Numbered from the stretch's first letter, positions 1 to 10,900 are shown. The stretch is DNA of 54,550 nt from Fragilaria crotonensis (GCA_022925895.1 JAKSYS010000415.1:1-54550); one strand, 5' to 3'. Program-made: numbers and translations. The notes: generated by a model not told the origin, from the sequence alone.

Positions 1-1128
1 GTATGAGGTCGAAGAAGTCAGACGGAAAGTGTCGGCCAAACCCAGAAGGTGTTGGATCGGCGGTATATCGAGGTAGTAAGAGATTCAGAGCTCAAGTCAT
101 ACATGTTTATGTTTGACGTTCAAGGGGATTCGGATGTGAGGATGGTCTATGATGGATCAAAGAGTGGTTTCAATGATGCCACCTGGGCTCCTGGTTTACA
201 CTCCCAACGGTCGAGGCCATGACTCGAACAGTGTTACTGGGGTTGGTGTGGTGGATCGAGACTTTGGGGAAATGTTCTTGAACTTCCTCTGCACCCAATG
301 GCGCGATTGTACAGCGGTGTTGACTTGTCTCAGCTTACTCTAAATAAAGTTAAGCGAGTTGAGGAGGATCACTTTGTGGGTCAATGGACTCGGAATGCGA
401 TGGGACTCTAAATCAAGCCCGTACCTGGCAGTTCAGGCGGCCACGAGAGTCAAACGCAAGTTCTTGGGCGACCAACATGATTCCAACAACTGTTCCGTTG
501 GAGCAGTTGCATTCTTAATTTACCAGGGAGTGGGCTATGATCCCACGATGCCGTGGATACAAAAGGGGAGGGAGGATGGATCCATTGCTACCGATCTACA
601 CATTTACGTGATGATGTGAGGATAACCGGATCGTCTCAAGAATCAGTCTGGTGTGCAGGGTCAAGGGTGGCAAAACTTTGCAGCTTCTATGGTCTTCAAG
701 ATGCTCCGCGGAAATTGAGAGAGCCGAGTCAAGATCCTGGAGCATGGGCAGGTTCGGTGGTGTCTACTGCACGGAGTTGTAACAAAATTTGTAACAAAGG
801 AAAGATGGCGGAAGACACAGGGTTGCATACGCTGGTTGGCGAACAAGATTGGAACCGGAGATCAATGGAGTGGTGGAATACCTGAAGATGAATACTGAAA
901 GTGCCCCTGCAGGAACTCTACCTCACAAGCAGGCAGAGCGCATTCGGGGTTTTTTGATTTATGTATCTCGGACCTACAAAGCCATGGTACCATATTTAAA
1001 AGGTTTGCACTTGACGTTGGATTTTTGGCGGGCCAACAGAGATGAGGAGGGATGGAGGTTGGTTGAGAGACGCCGAATTGGAGGGATCTATGCCAGTGGT
1101 GGAGATGGAGAAGGCCCCACGATTTGTC
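1..1128 (+). pseudogene. Reverse transcriptase domain, fragmented copy
   Basis: Short open stretches in different frames match the reverse transcriptase at 38992-40135: SYMFMF, DVRMVYDGSKSGF, RDFGEMFLNF, SSPYLAVQAATRVKRKFLG and KQAERIRGFLIYVSRTYKA. The catalytic YVDD motif is itself damaged, because one base is missing in its codons at about 605-616 (acgtgatgat against acgtagatgat in the other copy). The protein cannot be made as the sequence stands. The damage is nearly all small deletions, so uncorrected sequencing error is a real alternative to decay. Confidence 0.8.
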
Positions 1129-1918
1129 TAGATGTGGGACGGAACTTTGGGTCTTTACGGATAATGCGGTGTCGGAAAGTGCGTTCAACAAGGGTTCGAG
1201 CAAGTCCAAGCTACTTCACGAATTGTGCTCCAGAGTGAGAAAGGCTGAAATGGCTTACAGCTTACAAGTTCAAGTCGTTTGGATTGCCGGAACGCGGATG
1301 ATCTCACAAGGGACCGACGGTCTCTCGCAAGGAGATTTAACCAGTGGAGTTATGGCAGGCGACGAATTCTTGTCACATATTCCATTAAATCATGAGCGTT
1401 TGATCGATCCCCAGATTTGAAAGAGTGGTTGGAAACGGCACTTCCAAAGCAATGGGTCTGGTTGAGGACAGGAGAAGATTGGTATCGGCTCCCGTTTGAT
1501 GATCCGTTGACGATATGTGTGGCGCCACCTCCATGTCTTGCCGATGTTGCCCTTGAACAACTATGTGAAGCCAAACTGATACACCCGTTCACGAGTCATG
1601 TTTTTGTCTGTCCTGTTTTGTTTACTGGTCACTGGCGGAAACAGTTTGCAAAAGCTGTGGATGTTGAATTTGGAATTCCAGTTGATCGCCCTGTGGAACG
1701 AGTCGTGTCACGAAAACCTTGTTGTCGGTCTAATGTGCCCTCTCTGCGTTGCAGTCCTTGGGCCATCAAAAGGTCAGATAGAGCAGACCTGGACAAGTTC
1801 AGACATACGATGCTTTGAATGCTCCGCGACGGTGACTCAGCTGCACGGAGTCATATGTGCAAATTTTGGAACTCAGCGAGTAGCCGAGTTGGGCGTGCGA
1901 GGGAGCGTGGCATGGTAA
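1129..1918 (+). pseudogene. RNase H and linker region of the DIRS-like polyprotein, copy 1
   Basis: The stretch encoding GTELWVFTDNAVSESAFNKG and VWIAGTRMISQGTDGLSQGD is the C-terminal half of a DIRS-type RNase H. It is followed by the linker region with SHVFVCPVLFTGHWRKQFAK that normally precedes the tyrosine recombinase. The N-terminal half of the RNase H is lost in the 0.28-kb deletion at about 1130. Several frame changes occur between 1380 and 1900. Confidence 0.7.
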
Positions 1919-1959
1919 ATGCTATAAACAAGGGTGCGTGATGATTTTCCGGTACTCAA

Positions 1960-3258
1960 TCAAGATGTTGAAGCGGAGGATCTGTGTCTGATGACAAAAC
2001 GGAAGATGATGATCCAGGGCGGTTCAAGGAAGCTAGAGACGGGGATCACCTCATTACTCCTTTCAATGTGACTCTTGTCATTTCGAGAATTGTAAGAAGC
2101 GATCTCCAATCGAAGGAAACTTGCAGGATGAAGTCGCGTTGCTGGGTATTCGATGGGCAAATCTGGACGCTCTCTGGTCGCGGGAGAGGTCAACTGTTCG
2201 AGCCAATAGATTGGGGGAAAATGTGGATCTCCGTTAGTGAGAGGCGGGCTGGACAGATTACGGGCTACCAAAGCGGGGCCATATCCAGTCGAAGATACCT
2301 TTGGAATGCAAGCTGCGGTCAATCTACTTGAGATCTAGGAGTGTTGGGATTAATTCCAGGACCATACAATATGAAACTACGCTGAAACTACGTTTGATGG
2401 CCATGGGGATACATTCATGTCGGAAGATGGAAAAGGAGGTACGGTTTCGCGTTCTCCTACAAACTCACCCTGGTTCAAGAGGTTCATGCGTGGACTGCAC
2501 AAGCGGATGGGTAATGTATGGATCCCGGATCGGGCTTTGTTGAAACAGGAATTCATGTATTGCTTGATCGTGTTGGAAGAGGATTGGGCTTGTTATTCAA
2601 ACGTGGATGACGTCGGAGGAAAATCGAGAACAGCTTTGGTAGCCACTATGATGTTGGCGTTGGTTTGCAGCGCTGCGAGGAGAAGAGATCGTGAGAGTAG
2701 ACGTCGGTCAGATGAGGAAGCATTGGGTAGAGAGCACGATGCTTCAAGCACCTCACATCCCATTAATGCTATCAGGGCGATTCAAACGCGAAGGGGGGAA
2801 AAGGTATTTTGCCAACCGTTGGCTATGGAATCGAAGTCCGGAATCAAGATTGGACAATGGTTTTGAGAGCGTTAGAGATGTTAGGAGCACAAGACGTTAT
2901 GTCAGGGCCAATGTTCCGGGTCATGGGAAAGGAAGTCGGAACTTTTAAACGCGCAACCACAGCAGACCTCAATCCAAATTTCATAGACTTGCTCGAACGT
3001 GTTCGGAAGCGTTGGTCGAACGTGTTTGGGCAAGAAGTGAATATCAGAAAGGAATTCAGTATTGGACGATCCTTACGAAGAGGTGTGACCGCGGAAGCTC
3101 AAAACGTGGGCATCCCGAAGGAAGTTATTGAAGCCAACAACCGGTGGAGAAAACATGCGAGGTCGAAAGGATTGGGACCGGGGATGACAATGATGGAACG
3201 GTATTCGGACGCAAAGGCAAGCGTTCCAACTCTTGTCAGATTTTCGAGTGAACTGTGA
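1960..3258 (+). pseudogene. Tyrosine recombinase of the DIRS-like element, copy 1
   Basis: This is the counterpart of 41300-42568. The N-terminal part carries TRANLD/WSRE-like sequence across broken frames. The catalytic half is in two overlapping frames: 2417-2866 (MGNVWIPDRALLKQEF, KSRTALVATMMLA) and 2809-3258 (SIGRSLRRGVTAEAQ, IEANNRWRKHARSKG, MMERYSDAKAS). The GWFAALRGEE arginine box seen in the other copy is disrupted at about 2655-2690 by two-base losses. The final Tyr (MERYSD) region and the stop codon at 3258 are intact. Confidence 0.75.
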
Positions 3259-3887
3259 GTGAGGAAGGGAGGATACCCAACTTTCTTGAAGCTGGCAATC
3301 GGACGTTGTTGACCGGCGAATTGCTCAAGCTAAACCGACGAGAGAAAGTTGGGAAGGGAAGAATGATTTGTGTCGAAGGGGATTTTTGCGCTAAGAACAA
3401 TATTGTTGTTCAAGGCCCTTGTTTTGCGATGATCGCCAGGACTATCGATCAAACTCTATGTAATGGAATCGGACAAGTCTGATTTGCTATCAGTCAAGTC
3501 CGACAAGGAGATGCACGTATCGCACTTTGTCGGAAAAGCAAACCCAATGGGAATGAACTTGAACATGGATTTCAAGTCGGGCTTTTCATTAATGGATATG
3601 ACATAAAGGGGCATCGAATTAATGGCAATCGGAGACCACTTCTGGAATTCGATTCCGGAATGGGAAACAATTGGTATTCAAGTCACGAATCCAAAACATG
3701 GAAAAGGGATTTGGGATGTGACACGCCACCCCCAGCTTGGGACGGAGGTTCAAATGCATAGGGACCCCCGTCGCTCGGTTTTAAGTTTTGATACAAAGAG
3801 TCTTTAAATTTATGAGGGAATTGACTTCACCCGCGGATTCTAGCAACTGTACGAAGTATACTTGAAGGTTGTAAAGTCTAAGGTACC
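3259..3887 (+). other. 3' noncoding end of the DIRS-like element, copy 1
   Basis: No convincing gene lies here. The stretch is colinear with 42569-43203 and holds only short chance ORFs. It is presumably the 3' untranslated and terminal-repeat region of the element. A 10-base match (GCTCAAGCTA) links the corresponding place at about 42630 with the element's 5' end at about 34936, which might be part of split direct repeats. This was not resolved. Confidence 0.5.
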
Positions 3888-3939
3888 TTTATCGAACTTT
3901 TCCAAGGTAAGAATCATCCGTCACGAACGGATTTGAACG
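3888..3939 (+). repeat. Right-hand fragment of the E1 Copia LTR, left by the DIRS-like insertion
   Basis: The 52 bases are identical to the last third of the complete E1 5' LTR at 21893-22058 and to 43204-43255. They are followed directly by the leader of unit A. The presence of the same LTR/DIRS junction here and at 43203/43204 shows that the two regions are copies of one locus. Confidence 0.8.
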
Positions 3940-4059
3940 CTGAGATGTACGAGTAGTTCGAGTATTGGTAGTTGTAGTTTTCTACGTCCTTCCAAGGTCC
4001 ATTAGGGAAAAGGTACTAGTACGTAAGCTACAGTACCTGTCACCACGACAACAATTTCG

Positions 4060-4141
4060 CACATTCGCACATTCGCACAACATATACACGTTATTGGGAG
4101 ACACGATTACATAAACAAGTCTATCCAAACCTTCCGCTGCC
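4060..4141 (+). promoter_or_regulatory. Promoter and leader of the unit A PT-repeat gene
   Basis: A short run of TTCGCACA repeats is followed by ATTGGGAGACACG and a TATA-like element, with the start codon in the context CTGCCATGAAG. Units B, C and F have ATATATATAAAC at the TATA position. Units A and D read GATTACATAAAC and GATTTACATAAAC, so their TATA box is changed. The start codon follows about 30 bases downstream, so a short 5' leader is expected. Confidence 0.5.
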
Positions 4142-4987
4142 ATGAAGCTCGCTGTTCTCTTCACCTTCCTTGGCGTTACTGTTCAAGGTCTAGACGACAT
4201 CACTGTTGAAGATGATGTTTCTATCATTGAGGACACCCTTATGTTGGAGGCCACCACCAGCAGAGCGACGGTAGGTGTCCTCACTGTCGAAGTCAAGAGA
4301 TCCGATTCCGCTCGCACAACGGAGAAATCCGGCATTGCGATAGACCGATACCTCAAAAAGCGCAGGATGACCAAGGCACGGACCAAGGCACGGACCAAGG
4401 CACCGACCAAGGCACGGACCAAGGCACCGACCAAGGCACCGACCAAGGCACCAACCGCCGTACCGACCTCCGCACCGACCTCCGCACCAACCTCCGAACC
4501 ATCCGCCGCACCAACCTCCGCACCGACCTCCGCACCAACCTCCGCACCGACCTCCGCACCAACCTCCGCACCGACCTCCGCAGAGAATTTCGCACCGACT
4601 TCCGCACCGACTTCAGCACCAACCGCCACACCAACCTCCGCACCAACCTCCGCACCAACCTCCGCACCAACCTCCGCACCAACCTCCGCACCGACCTCCG
4701 CAGAGAATTTCGCACCGACTTCCGCACCGACTTCCGCACCGACTTCAGCACCAACCTCAGCACCAACCTCCGCACCAACCTCCGCTCCAACCTCCGCACC
4801 GACCAAGGCACCAACCGCCGGACCGACTTCCGCACCGACTTCCGCACCGACTTCCGCACCAACCGCCACACCGACCGCCACACCGACCGCCACACCGACC
4901 TCCGCACCAACCGCCACACCGACCTCAGCACCGACCTCAGCACCGACCTCGGCTCCGACCTCAGCACCTACAGCAGCTCCTGCCTAA
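4142..4987 (+). CDS. Secreted PTSAP-repeat protein, unit A (lacks Hint domain)
   Basis: The protein has 281 residues. Residues 1-16 are a clear signal peptide (MKLAVLF..GVTVQG). Residues 17-70 form an acidic, beta-prone pro-region ([11 protein letters not shown]) ending in a basic cluster (KKRR, 72-75). The rest is a Lys/Arg-Thr-Lys-Ala block that grades into Pro-Thr-Ser-Ala repeats, with a higher-order block containing [10 protein letters not shown] present twice. Such Pro/Thr tracts are typical of secreted or wall-associated, O-glycosylated proteins. The frame is intact. The stop codon sits where the Hint domain of unit F has been removed, and the sequence after it matches the 3' UTR of the F gene. 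Its biological role is not known from sequence. Confidence 0.8.
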   Translation: MKLAVLFTFLGVTVQGLDDITVEDDVSIIEDTLMLEATTSRATVGVLTVEVKRSDSARTTEKSGIAIDRYLKKRRMTKARTKARTKAPTKARTKAPTKAPTKAPTAVPTSAPTSAPTSEPSAAPTSAPTSAPTSAPTSAPTSAPTSAENFAPTSAPTSAPTATPTSAPTSAPTSAPTSAPTSAPTSAENFAPTSAPTSAPTSAPTSAPTSAPTSAPTSAPTKAPTAGPTSAPTSAPTSAPTATPTATPTATPTSAPTATPTSAPTSAPTSAPTSAPTAAPA

Positions 4988-5111
4988 GGCAGTGTGAAGG
5001 CCAAAGCTGCTATTTCAAAGTACAGCACTGCTGAAAGTATTGGACTCTACCTCACCCTTGACAATTAAGTTATTTTTAATGTATTATCAACATCTTCCGA
5101 GACACGCCGTG

Positions 5112-5990
5112 TCAATATGAATTCCGAATAGAAGACACAAACTTTGAGTTGATTGGGGTTTGGCATTGAACCGTGACGCCACCATTACCATTGTCATTTC
5201 CTGCTTCAATCTCATGTTCTCGTTCCTTTTGTTGCGGCGACAGTGCGAGGATACATTCCATGACCTGTTGCACGACGGCAAAGTGATTCCGCTGAAGCGT
5301 CGAATGCAAGGTACGGATACAATCAGGCATTGATAGGAGAAGAAGTCGAGAACAGTACGATGCTTACGCTGGTGCTGATCCAGATCGTGTCGAGTGCATG
5401 AGGTCTGGGAGTTTTATACCTGACAACACAATCTCGATGACTCGGGAGTGGTGGAGGAACAACATACAATACTTAATTCAGTACTCTTGAACCATGATCG
5501 TGTTACCGAAGTAAATCAAGTCGCTGCGAGTCCAGCGGTTGCAGGTTCTTCGTCCGATCGACGGACTACTAGGCTCGCCTCCGCGGACAATTTTGATGTC
5601 CAAAGGAGCTGTTCCACATCTGCATATACGACCTTCTTGAAATGAGTCAGGAATCTCCTTCTTCTTGCCGCCATGATTTTTGCCTTTGTTGTCTAGCATG
5701 GAGCCCAGTCCTTTCGACAGTATTTTGTCGCCAAGTTTGAATCTTATCGTCATGTCCATGCTTGTGAAAAGGTTGTTGTCTCCATATTAATACCAATTCC
5801 GAATAAAAGACACACACTTTGTGGTGATTGAGGTTTAGCACTTGCACCGTGACATTACAAGTACTGGTGTCATCTCCTGCGATATTGCATGACTGTCGCT
5901 GTTCCTGCGGCAACAGGGCGGATGCCGTAATAGACGTCGGTCCACATGCTTTCCCGTCATTTTTGTTGGTACAGTAACCAAGATATTGCG
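5112..5990 (-). pseudogene. Two degenerate fragments of a 2OG-Fe(II) oxygenase, unit A
   Basis: Read on the minus strand, 5647-5913 (QVLNLNHHKVCVFYSELVLIW) and 5112-5330 (CILALSPQQKEREHE, with KFVSSIRNSY in the next frame) both resemble residues 136-190 of the intact oxygenase at 52079-53530 (AAALSPQQ..VTVQLLNPNHHKVCVFYSDLVLIW). Each unit therefore carries two copies of the N-terminal segment. The catalytic His-x-Asp core is absent. As in the intact pair, the fragments lie tail-to-tail with the PT-repeat gene. Confidence 0.7.
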
Positions 5991-6005
5991 AATGAGCTCA
6001 TTTCT

Positions 6006-6484
6006 TCATGTACAGTTCGTCATGGTGATGTCAATACAGATAGAACGTAGAGAAAAAAGTTCTTATTCCGAGCCTGAAGCAGGAGCGCATCGAGGGAAAC
6101 ACGGCTCCGGTGGGAGAGATCGCCCAATGGGAAGCGTGCTGCAAACAGGTAGATTGAAACTTGATGAAGGCCTTCTCCCTGTGGCTTCGAATCTGGTCCC
6201 TGACATGGCGGCGGCGGCGGCGTGCGATTGAGAATTGTGATTGAAGATGAATTTTGAAGGACGGAAAGCGACGCCTCAAAGAAGTATATGCTGACTTACC
6301 TCAGGTCAAGGCGTGCGTTAGCCACGTCATTTTGAGCGCCAGTCTTCTGCTTTTACAAGGTGGCTGTTCATTCGTGCCAGTCTGTATTGTGCATTCATCG
6401 TCGTGTTGTTTTGCGGAATAATCGCGAACTCTTATTCAATGTTGCTGTGCGATTGGCTTCAAGTGCAACGTAGTTGAATCACGC
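6006..6484. other. Conserved spacer module of the tandem unit (unit A)
   Basis: The stretch is near-identical in B (from about 14991), C (from about 18770) and D (from about 45401). It holds a GGCGGCGGCGGCGG run and an 80-codon minus-strand ORF (MRRRFPSFKIH...) that stays open in all four copies. The ORF resembles nothing I recognise. It could be the old 5' part of the oxygenase gene or an unrelated exon, and nothing shows that it is expressed. Confidence 0.4.
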
Positions 6485-6760
6485 ATGCGCATGGTTACAT
6501 CTGAAACTGAAGACCATGCACTTTCTGCAATTGACGATAAGTACAAGGATGGCAGCATTATTTGCTGCGATGCTGCATGCCCTTTGGAGGCACTCCCTCT
6601 AAATGTCCTCATGACGGGACATATGCACGTTGCTGTAAGTGGTATTCATGATACTGAGCAACGAAACGTTTTAATGACATACTTGACGTTAATTGGTACG
6701 CATTTACACATGATCCATGACGCATCTGACGAATCTTCGAACGAAAACATCCGACTCTAG
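6485..6760 (+). CDS. Small conserved ORF at the end of unit A, unknown function
   Basis: The ORF has 91 codons, from MRMVTSETEDHALS to SNENIRL. The same stretch recurs in B, C, D and E, but those copies lack two bases (gataagtaagg against gataagtacaagg), which moves the frame, so only A reads through in this frame. The core (CCDAACPLEALPLN, HVHVAVSGIHDTEQRN) is conserved at DNA level in all copies. No domain is recognised. It may be a gene remnant rather than a functional gene. Confidence 0.3.
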   Translation: MRMVTSETEDHALSAIDDKYKDGSIICCDAACPLEALPLNVLMTGHMHVAVSGIHDTEQRNVLMTYLTLIGTHLHMIHDASDESSNENIRL

Positions 6761-6800
6761 TCTGTGGAGTGCTTTGGCATACTCACATTCATGCCTAACG

Positions 6801-7683
6801 TGACAGACTTCCAGTATCGCCCTACATATTTTTACATCTATCCCGATCGCTAACTGTCGCCTGTGTGCACAGTAAAACATTGCATCCGGTGCGACACTGC
6901 ACGACTGGAATCAAATCTCTCGTCGTTTGAATTTCATGTTCATCTCATCCCATGAGATTGAACACTCATTTTCAAACGAGACTCAACGCCTCGTGTACCG
7001 ACGACCACACCGCGGCACGAAACGACGTCTCCGAGAAACGAGGAGTGTTCCTCATTGTTCCAAAGGAACACTCCCCATCTATCAGACCTCTCACCTCGTG
7101 TCACTCCTCACTCTTCTCACAATTGTCGAAATAATTCATTTTTAGTGCCACTTACCTTTTCGTGAATACTGCACATATTTGCACATGATGAATGAATTTG
7201 ACCATGACGAATTTTTACCGCCGGTCGTCAAATTGTCAACCTCACCATACTGTACATATATCAGTAGTCAGTACGATGGTACTCACTATTACGACAGCAC
7301 ACAGCACGGCAAGCAGTACAACAGTACTTCTTGCACATCACTTCCTCTGCCCGGCCATAGTCCGTGCACGTCTGAGTCTATCGTTACCGTACATAATGAT
7401 AAACTATTAGACAGTGCCCACTATGACCAAAGCGATATTATTACTAGTCAGTCCCTCGCACATTTATGTAGCGATAGACCGACAGATAGTATACGTATCG
7501 TTGTCTGTAGCGGTAGACAGCATTGTATTGCTGTACCGTTTATAGACACACTAAGCAGTAGTCAGTGTCGTACTAGACACTTACCTACTGGGGGCGTACC
7601 CCGTAACGGTTACGTCCTGGTTCTTAACCTGAACCCTATGCCGACATGCGCGTCGACAGGTTCCGTTAACCCGAACCCTATCA
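6801..7683 (+). repeat. 5' LTR of the TR-GAG element
   Basis: The repeat is 883 bp, TG...CA. It includes CATGAGATTGAACACTCATTTTC-like short inverted repeats and a GTACC-rich second half. It matches 11835-12730 except for scattered differences. The open frame that continues from the gag gene into this LTR (from 7179) is not taken as coding. Confidence 0.9.
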
Positions 7684-7946
7684 TGGTTGCTCGCCAGGTT
7701 GCTATCCTGGCTGCTCGCCTGGTTACTCGCCAGGAAACCCCGAGCCTACCCAATTTAAATTTGGTGCCTAGCACCAATTTAAATTGTTCTAACCATTGTT
7801 CTTTTCCCTTCCAGCTCAACTTTCATACCAGCAGTACATGTTCCTACTGCCTGAGAATTGAAATTCTCATTCCTTGTGCTCACTTTTTTTTGCAAAACTT
7901 GTCTAACCCAACTCACCCTTCATCCTTCAACTTTGCAACTCTCACC
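7684..7946 (+). promoter_or_regulatory. Primer-binding and leader region of the TR-GAG element with hairpins
   Basis: TGGTTGCTCGCCAGG starts directly after the LTR and is a plausible primer-binding site. It opens a run of four related 12-mers (TTGCTCGCCAGG, TTGCTATCCTGG, CTGCTCGCCTGG, TTACTCGCCAGG). Three hairpins follow: 7751-7786 (arms CAATTTAAATT..GGTGC / GCACC..AATTTAAATTG), 7831-7850 (GCAGTA/TACTGC) and 7852-7869 (TGAGAAT/ATTCTCA). The layout suggests a structured RNA leader such as a packaging signal, which is an inference. Confidence 0.5.
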
Positions 7947-10900
7947 ATGGTCAACCCAGCACTAACCCCTTTGCCTCCAACTGAGGCCAACTGCCCACCC
8001 ACCCATTGTGTCAAACCAACAAAGCACATGGCAATCTATGTCGCCGCCAACGGCAACATTGCAGCTCCATTTGATGCACTCAAAAATGCTGCCCTACCTT
8101 TCAAGAAGCATCCTTCCTACTACGCTGCAACTAACACTTCTTCTTCCACTTCTATTGCTGAATCTAACACCTACAGGCCCAAGAAGAGCCCCAAGCAAGC
8201 TCCAGGCCATTTTCAGCGCACCGCAACGGCCCTGACTCCAGAGCAAGAGTCCGCCGTCATCTCGCGTTTCCTTGAAACCATCGATCAAGAACGCCTCCAA
8301 GGTCAAGACACCAACAACAGAGTTAACTACGCCTGCGAACTCTCCTACGAAGCAGGATCTACCGATATGGGTCGCTCCCATTCTCTTTCCATCGAAAACG
8401 GCGCCATCAACGACATCGCAGCCGCCGAACTCCAAGACATTCAAGACAATTATGCGCGCAATACCTCCGCTTCCACCATCATCCCGCGCCAAGAAGACCT
8501 CCAACTCGCCTCCTACGACAGGCCTATCAAGAACCAACGTGTCAGATTCAATTTTAACGTCGAAACCATCAAGATCAAGAACAACAATGAAGTCGCGAAA
8601 TGCGACTCTTTCAAGATTCCGGCGACGAACGCCGAAGACCTCCACTACAACAAGAGGGGTATCATCCAAACCGCCTTGAAAAGGGCTCTCCAATGCATGT
8701 CCTCAATCAAAATTCCGACGAATACCCGAGGAGAAATTGTCCGAACAGTGGACTGCATCAAAGAATTAGCGCAGAACGTACGTTTTAATACGCCGTGCAA
8801 GCGCGAAGCTCGCAAGAGCGATTCTGACGACGACATCACTTCAAGCGAAGCCAGAGCTTCCCACAACATGTCTACTCACCTCCAGGCACCAAGAATTGGC
8901 GGAGAACAAGCAAAAACAATAATGGCAATAATGGACAAGTTCCAAGTCCAAAATTGCAAATTCTCCTCTGAGTGCCTTTCCAAGTCTCCAGAACTGCTGA
9001 ATCCACCTACATGTGCTACAATGATGCAGCTTCCTATGAGATTGGAAGAACTTCACAGAATTTCTTTCCCAACTTTACCTGAGAAGGTCATTCCATTTGT
9101 AAGGCACCATAACAAAGCAGTCATACAGCATGACAGCATCCTTATCTTGCCTGTGACCCCTCCGGTTACAACTTCCCATCTAACTGTCAGCACTTCAATT
9201 GCTACTCAGAATGATGAGAACACCCCCGTCCACAGTGACGCCATCAATGGCCCTGTTCCGCACGACGGAATTGGTCCGATGTCTGCACGCGATCCCGCAT
9301 TCGAAAATGCCGTTAACCTTAACTTCAACGACGACATTTCCGATAACGGCCTTGACATAGGTAACATGTCATGCGGCATCCGATGGAAACAAATGATGAC
9401 AGAGATATTCATCAAAACTCCCCCGGACGAGAAATCGAAATTCCCTACGTCGAATTCCCCTCCCACGTCACCCTACACAGACAAGACTCCCGCGGACACC
9501 ACCTACGAATCTGCGGACATGCTGACGACTACGATTCCAGCACAGCCACAGACTATGTCCGCCTTCCACCATCCGGACACCAAGATCTACCGTGACTCGG
9601 ACATCAAGCACAAGAAAACTACCCAATTCTCAGTCACACTTCCACAATTTTTGAACAGAAAGCCTGTAGCTTTTGAAAGCTGCAATCCCTTCAGTTTTCT
9701 GTCAATTTCTGAGAACTCTCACAAGTTGCATCCCACCACCGACAGCGCCTCCGATTGCCTACTATCTACGACTGCAGGCATCACCAACTTGATCAAGACA
9801 ATGTCACAAAATCCCCCAGAATACCCATACACAAACAAGACACCAGAGACACTCCTTCATGTCATTCCTGGTGAGTCTAGTTCTGTGTGTTCAAACCATG
9901 AAAACAAAGAAAAATCTATTACTTGCAACTCACTTACTCCTCCTGGCCACAGACACAATGATGTGAATGCAGCAACAGAGGATTATTGCAATGTGATAAG
10001 ATATGAATTGGAGAAACAACAAAGCCTTTGCAAACACAATGCCCTTGCTGTTCAAACTCCCAGATCATTAATTTTACCCGAGAAAAATCCGAAAACACAG
10101 ACATCAACAACAACCGCTCCGTCAACCAAAAATGCACCTCCAGAAGTGAATGCTCACCACCAAGAAATGCACCAACCATTTTTCGATGACAATGAGCATG
10201 ACAACAATGATGACAAACTGCCTCAAATTCCCTTAACCTCCCCAGATGGTGCCCTGACATCATCAACCAGAACTGACTTCACATATCCACCAATTGAAGA
10301 CCTCACAAGGACGCTCCTGAAATATGCCAAGATTGCAAACCTTCAGGAACTTAGCTTCCCAACTGACCTTCTCTCACAAAGAAGACAATTCAATGCCTTC
10401 ATGGATAACCTCCGAATCATATGCAGCATATCACCATGGACACGCCAAGTCTTTGACCTTTGGCCGAGACAAATCAATTACTCTCATCCATGTGTTGGTA
10501 TTGCAATCTTCAATCTGATTTTCACCAACATCTGTGAGCCATGCCAGACACATATTATTGACTGTTCCCCAGATGCCAGAACAGCCATTCTGACTCTAAG
10601 ACGTCACTGTGCACCGCTCACCCAAGATCACATTGAACGCATGCGCGAATCCTTCTACTCCATCAAGCAAGGACATCAAGAAGTTGCAACATCCTACTTG
10701 AATCGCATTCGGACATTATCGCGTGACTGTTATCACGCCGGAATCACAAACACCGATGCTGATATAATCAAACGAGCCATTCATGGCGGCAGCAATCACC
10801 ACTTTTACGCTGCTTCCTACCAACGCTTTGATGCCGACATCCGTCGAGCAGAATTACATGACAAAGAACTACCAACTTTTGCGGAACTTGAGAGCCACTT

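Larger units (their letters stand above)
1..3887 (+). mobile_element. 3' part of a DIRS-like (tyrosine recombinase) retrotransposon, copy 1, truncated by the window edge
   Basis: This stretch repeats 38992-43203 almost base for base and holds the reverse transcriptase, RNase H and tyrosine recombinase part of the element. It is broken by dozens of 1-3 base deletions and by one 0.28-kb deletion at about position 1130 (40136-40417 of the better copy is absent). It ends at the same junction with an LTR fragment of a Copia element as the second copy does, so both derive from one insertion event. The missing 5' part (ORF1 and the start of ORF2) would lie upstream of the window. Confidence 0.85.

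Noticed and set aside
4183-4967. Long minus-strand ORFs (GAEVGAEV and RSVRRLV repeats) opposite the PT-repeat genes, also at 13296-13937, 17056-17712, 43502-44358 and 49280-50714
   Set aside because: They are antisense readings of a 12-base repeat that has no stop in any frame. They lack a sensible start, signal or partner, and the plus frame has the signal peptide and promoter.
4380-4980. CRISPR-like regularly spaced repeats in the PT tract
   Set aside because: Repeats are contiguous 12-mers without unique spacers, inside a coding frame of a eukaryotic gene.
7179-7946. Upstream extension of the TR-GAG ORF to a Met at 7179
   Set aside because: It would begin inside the 5' LTR and run through the primer-binding region. 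The Met at 7947 has a strong context and lies after the leader.
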